Of a DNA stretch of 16,665 nt, positions 13,718 to 16,665 are shown piece by piece. Source of the stretch: G020348385 sp964580235 (lineage in GTDB: Bacteria; Acidobacteriota; Aminicenantia; Aminicenantales; Aminicenantaceae); NCBI GenBank assembly GCA_964580235.1, contig CAZOJY010000080.1:1-16665 (forward strand), read 5' to 3'. Made by a program: the position numbers and the translations under genes. The notes beneath the pieces are model-generated. The model was not told where the DNA came from and made no database searches. It worked only from the letters and a program-made list of their open reading frames with translations. Within the stretch, counting starts at the first letter, position 1. Each line of letters starts with the position of its first letter.

Positions 13718-15394
13718 CTACTTCTTATAAATAATCTTTCCGTTGAGGATGGTCATAATGACGTTGGTTTCTAAGATTTTTTCAGGGGGGATTTCGAAAA
13801 GATTTTGATCGAGGATCGCCACATCTGCCAGTTTTCCTTCCTCCAAAGACCCCTTAAGGTGTTCCGCAAATTCTGCAAAAGCAGCATTTAGCGTATATCC
13901 TCTGATGGCCTCTTTAAGTGAGATTTTCTGTTCAGGAATCCATCCGTCAGGATTTTTGCCATCCAAAGTCTTGCGCGTGACCGCTGCATAAATTCCAGTC
14001 AATGGATTTATCGGGGCAACAGTCCAATCCGATCCACAGGCCAAAACAGCCCCATTTTGCAACAGAGAGTGGAATGCATAAGCAAGCTGAGCTCTTTCTC
14101 TCCCAATTTTTTGCTCGGCCCACCGGCCGTCATCGATGGCATGATAAGGCTGCACTGAAGCAATAACATGGAGTTTTTCAAACCGCTCGAAGTCTGAAAG
14201 AATAAGGTGCTGGACATGTTCGATTCTCCATCGGCGGTCTCGCTCCCCGTTGTTTTTTTTCACTTTTGCGAAGAGATCCAGAATGATATGATTGGCCTCA
14301 TCTCCGATGGCATGAACGGCAACCTGAAGACCTGCTTGATCGGCTGCCATGAGTCTTTTTTCCATAATCCCTTCCGGAAACATATCCGCCGCCAACAAAC
14401 CTCGCTTTTCAGGATTATCCGAATACGGATCAAAAAAAAGCGCCGTTGATGAACCCAGGGATCCGTCTACAAATCCTTTAAGTCCGGCAATTTTTAAAAA
14501 ATCGTTTTTCGGGAAATCCCTTTTTTCCGGACCGGCCAGAAGATCGATTTCAGAAATCGGAATATACACATATAAGCGGGCAGACAACTTTTTCAGATCA
14601 AGGAGTCTTTGGTACACTTCAAAATTCGCTGGATAGGCCATGTCATGAATGGAGGTCACACCGTAACTGTTGGCATGTTTTAAAGCCATTTCTGCAGCCT
14701 TCATTTTTTCCTCTAATGTAGGCTCAGGAATATGCTCCATAACAAGATCCATCGCTGCATCCTTCAAAATTCCTGTAGGCTCACCACTTCGGAGATCTCG
14801 AATAATTTCCCCTCCCTCCGGTACCAGCGTGTCCTTTGAGATCCCGGCGATCTTTAAAGCTACGCTGTTGACAAGCACCATATGGCCGTCCAGCCGATTC
14901 ACACAAACAGGGTTGTCTGGAGTCACAGGATCAATCCATTCTTTTTTTGGCAATTCCGGCGGATCAAACTGCTGGTGATCCCAATTTCCGTTGAGTATCC
15001 AAGCTCCCTCTTCCATCTCCTGAGCTTTATCTCTAATCAGGGCAATAAAATCATCCGGTGATTTGGCTCCTCTCAATTGCACATTGGACAGGGAAAAGCC
15101 CCCATCGAGGAAGTGCGTATGGCAGTCCGTTAAGCCGGGCAGGACAAATGCTCCGTGCAAGTTGATCATTCGAGTCGAATTGCCGGACACTCTATTCATT
15201 TCCGAAGAGGACCCAACCTTTAGAATCCTGTTTCCTTTAATCGCCAGAGCCTCAGCTTTGGGCTGATTGGGATTCAGCGTCCACACGGCACCGTTAAAAA
15301 AGACTATATCAGCCATCTCATTCTTTGATGTCCATTGACAGGAAGTATTAAAAGCGAACAAAAAAAACAATGCTATAAAAGATATGCCTTTCAT
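13718..15394 (-). CDS. YtcJ-like amidohydrolase (amidohydrolase_3 family), predicted lipoprotein
   Basis: Metal-dependent hydrolase of C-N bonds; substrate unknown (the family includes N-substituted formamide deformylases and many uncharacterised members). In 558 residues: a short N-terminal hydrophobic stretch ending at C19 (FNTSC, a loose lipobox), so probably exported and lipid-anchored; metal motif HTH (92-94), then GFVDGSLGSSTA, VAVHAIGDEAN, RIEHVQH and GSDW, the expected metal and active-site motifs in order. Length is normal for YtcJ proteins (about 540-560). GGTGAAG lies upstream of the ATG as a modest ribosome site. It is the first gene of a pair with the exchanger-like gene. The N-terminal anchor is not universal in this family and implies action outside the cytoplasm. 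Confidence 0.88.
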   Translation of the reverse strand: MKGISFIALFFLFAFNTSCQWTSKNEMADIVFFNGAVWTLNPNQPKAEALAIKGNRILKVGSSSEMNRVSGNSTRMINLHGAFVLPGLTDCHTHFLDGGFSLSNVQLRGAKSPDDFIALIRDKAQEMEEGAWILNGNWDHQQFDPPELPKKEWIDPVTPDNPVCVNRLDGHMVLVNSVALKIAGISKDTLVPEGGEIIRDLRSGEPTGILKDAAMDLVMEHIPEPTLEEKMKAAEMALKHANSYGVTSIHDMAYPANFEVYQRLLDLKKLSARLYVYIPISEIDLLAGPEKRDFPKNDFLKIAGLKGFVDGSLGSSTALFFDPYSDNPEKRGLLAADMFPEGIMEKRLMAADQAGLQVAVHAIGDEANHIILDLFAKVKKNNGERDRRWRIEHVQHLILSDFERFEKLHVIASVQPYHAIDDGRWAEQKIGRERAQLAYAFHSLLQNGAVLACGSDWTVAPINPLTGIYAAVTRKTLDGKNPDGWIPEQKISLKEAIRGYTLNAAFAEFAEHLKGSLEEGKLADVAILDQNLFEIPPEKILETNVIMTILNGKIIYKK

Positions 15395-15827
15395 CGTTGT
15401 ATCTTCACCAGCCTAAATCATTCATAAAAAATGCCGGGACTTTTCTTACTTCCGCAATATCAGGAAGTTATCATAACATTGCCGCAAATGACAACAAAAA
15501 CATTTTCAATCCAATCCTTTAATAATAGAGCGGGGTGGGTTGGCTTGGCCGGTGAATAATCCGGGTTATATGTATTGAGCACTTGCGAACGAAGTGAAAT
15601 AATCACTCTTGTGTCATTGCGAACACCCGAAGGGTGTGCGGCAATCTCCAGGGGATTGCTTCGGCCCTTTGGGCCTCGCAATGACATGCGCAGTTCCGAG
15701 CCGCCGAAAAAAACGGTGAGGGAATGCCGTCAAAAATCCCAATTAGAGCGTAGGACATACCTGATGGAAACGAAACACAATAAAAATTACACACCACACA
15801 AAATCGAAGAGAACCATTTAGTCTAGC
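15395..15827. other. 433-bp non-coding gap containing a palindromic repeat
   Basis: No convincing gene. It holds the cloverleaf repeat at 15612-15686, a partial neighbouring arm (CACTT and AAGTG, 15580-15596) and a separate hairpin ACTTCC/GGAAGT (15448-15468) about 55 bp upstream of the amidohydrolase. That hairpin could be an operator, but there is no second copy to support it. No clear promoter for the amidohydrolase or terminator for the upstream hydrolase gene was seen. The rest is AT-rich. Confidence 0.5.
15612..15686. repeat. 75-bp cloverleaf-shaped palindromic repeat (REP/MITE-like)
   Basis: A perfect 11-bp terminal inverted repeat, TGTCATTGCGA (15612-15622) with TCGCAATGACA (15676-15686), closes three internal hairpins: ACACCC/GGGTGT (15623-15637), GCAATC/GATTGC (15641-15659) and GGCCC/GGGCC (15663-15675). 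The core words (CATTGCGA, GCAATC) belong to a palindromic repeat family that I recall being dispersed in intergenic regions of many bacteria. It is likely a non-autonomous, REP-like element mobilised in trans. A second, degenerate arm seems to precede it (15580-15610). Whether it affects transcripts ending here is unknown. Confidence 0.75.
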
Positions 15828-16625
15828 TCATCGTATCAAGTTTTTGTCTGTAAGGGGAATCCTTGAAAAATCTGTAGGAATCGTCAGCTTCCCTCGAAAA
15901 TTCTTCTTGATTTCTTCCTCGATTTCTCCAATGGGAAAATCGAGCTCCCCAAAAAAATGACAGGGAAGCAGGTGTCCCACACATGCCTCTTGTGCCATCT
16001 TTCCTAATGACAATGAATCCGTGTGCATGGTGCGGAGCGAAGGGAGTTTTGCAAAAAATCTTGAAGGCGCGCTGCAGTCATGAACTAAAAAATCTATGCT
16101 TTTTCCCCGATGCAGCAATTCAGGATATCGAGGGGTGTCTCCCGAATAAAACAATTCCATCCTTTCATCTCCAAGGTGAAAGCCGATGGCTATCGAGGAA
16201 GGACTGTGGGGAACTTTATAAAAAGAACACGTCATATTCGGAGAGATTCGATAATTCTGTTCCTCCAAAACCGGAATGAAATTCACATGGCACTTGACCT
16301 TTTCACTCCTCAGATTGAAAAGATCGAGCAATTCAGCGCAGAAATTCACGCTCATTTCTGACCCGAGAATTTCAATGACACATTCATCAAGCATCAGGCT
16401 ATGTATCAAAGCGGGCAGACCATAAATATGGTCTGGATGGATGTGGGTTACAATTACGGAATGAACATTTTTCGGATTGATCTGAGCTTTTTTCAATTTT
16501 TGGACCACACTTCCGGGGCAGTCGATCAGCACCACCGTCTCCTGACTCAAAAGGAGAAAAGATGTGTTGTCTCTCTCTTCGGTCGCAACAGAACCACCGG
16601 TCCCGATAAAAACTATTTCACTCAT
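15828..16625 (-). CDS. RNase Z-like metallo-beta-lactamase-fold hydrolase
   Basis: Dinuclear-metal hydrolase of the MBL superfamily; cytoplasmic, substrate not identifiable. The 265 residues carry THIHPDH (H61, H63, D65, H66), H140, D163 in SGDT and H223 in PCHFF, which is a complete metal-ligand set. The N-terminal start (FIGTGGS) and the order of motifs resemble RNase Z and ribonuclease Z-like proteins, and an HTD at 201-203 may take the place of the RNase Z HxST region. True tRNase Z is longer (about 300 or more) with an exosite arm that is not evident here, so I would not call it rnz. AGGA lies about 6 bp before the ATG. It is separated from the amidohydrolase by 323 bp plus the repeat, so it is probably transcribed on its own. 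Confidence 0.85.
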   Translation of the reverse strand: MSEIVFIGTGGSVATEERDNTSFLLLSQETVVLIDCPGSVVQKLKKAQINPKNVHSVIVTHIHPDHIYGLPALIHSLMLDECVIEILGSEMSVNFCAELLDLFNLRSEKVKCHVNFIPVLEEQNYRISPNMTCSFYKVPHSPSSIAIGFHLGDERMELFYSGDTPRYPELLHRGKSIDFLVHDCSAPSRFFAKLPSLRTMHTDSLSLGKMAQEACVGHLLPCHFFGELDFPIGEIEEEIKKNFRGKLTIPTDFSRIPLTDKNLIR

Positions 16626-16665
16626 TCTGATCCTGATGTCCGTCCTGAAATCAAATCATTTATAT

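Noticed and set aside
15460..15687. Small minus-strand protein beginning MSLRGPKGRSNP
   Set aside because: It is the translation of the palindromic repeat; such frames are common artefacts and have no coding support.
1..16665. CRISPR array, prophage or insertion-sequence genes
   Set aside because: No regularly spaced direct repeats, transposase, integrase or phage structural genes were seen on either strand.

Overview
The window looks like chromosomal DNA of an uncultured, probably anaerobic and fermentative bacterium. Moderate GC, dense same-strand gene packing and a block of soluble NAD(P)H/ferredoxin iron-sulfur enzymes support this. I cannot place the phylum with confidence; the gene style would suit an Aminicenantes/Acidobacteriota-like anaerobe, but that is a guess. 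All genes lie on the minus strand except one AT-rich gene at the left edge.

Left edge (1-818): a small plus-strand gene with a DUF1579-like sequence is followed by a structured element of about 130 bp. The element has an imperfect inverted repeat with one extrahelical base, like an integron attC site. Gene plus element look like a mobile gene cassette, foreign in composition and strand to the rest.

Central block (819-12650, minus strand): a good sigma-70-type promoter at about 12622-12649 precedes an Ald/PNT-family dehydrogenase, then NuoE-like, NuoF/HydB-like and NuoG-like subunits, then the two subunits of an NfnAB-type transhydrogenase. Genes here overlap or are 5-25 bp apart. After a 139-bp gap come a 4-hydroxybutyrate/acetyl-CoA family CoA-transferase, a short RNase HIII and a long-form alanyl-tRNA editing protein (AlaX). 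The NuoEFG-like trimer has no membrane subunits, no hydrogenase H-cluster domain and no formate-dehydrogenase Cys/Sec ligand. Together with NfnAB it therefore looks like a soluble machine that moves electrons between NADH, NADPH and ferredoxin. The leading Ald-like protein has lost the catalytic Lys of alanine dehydrogenase and its NAD-selecting Asp, so it may not be an ordinary alanine dehydrogenase. This is the most interesting part of the window.

Right block (12725-16665, minus strand): a predicted lipoprotein YtcJ-like amidohydrolase is coupled to a CaCA-family Na+/Ca2+ exchanger-like protein. A 433-bp gap containing a 75-bp cloverleaf-shaped palindromic repeat separates them from an RNase Z-like metallo-beta-lactamase-fold hydrolase.
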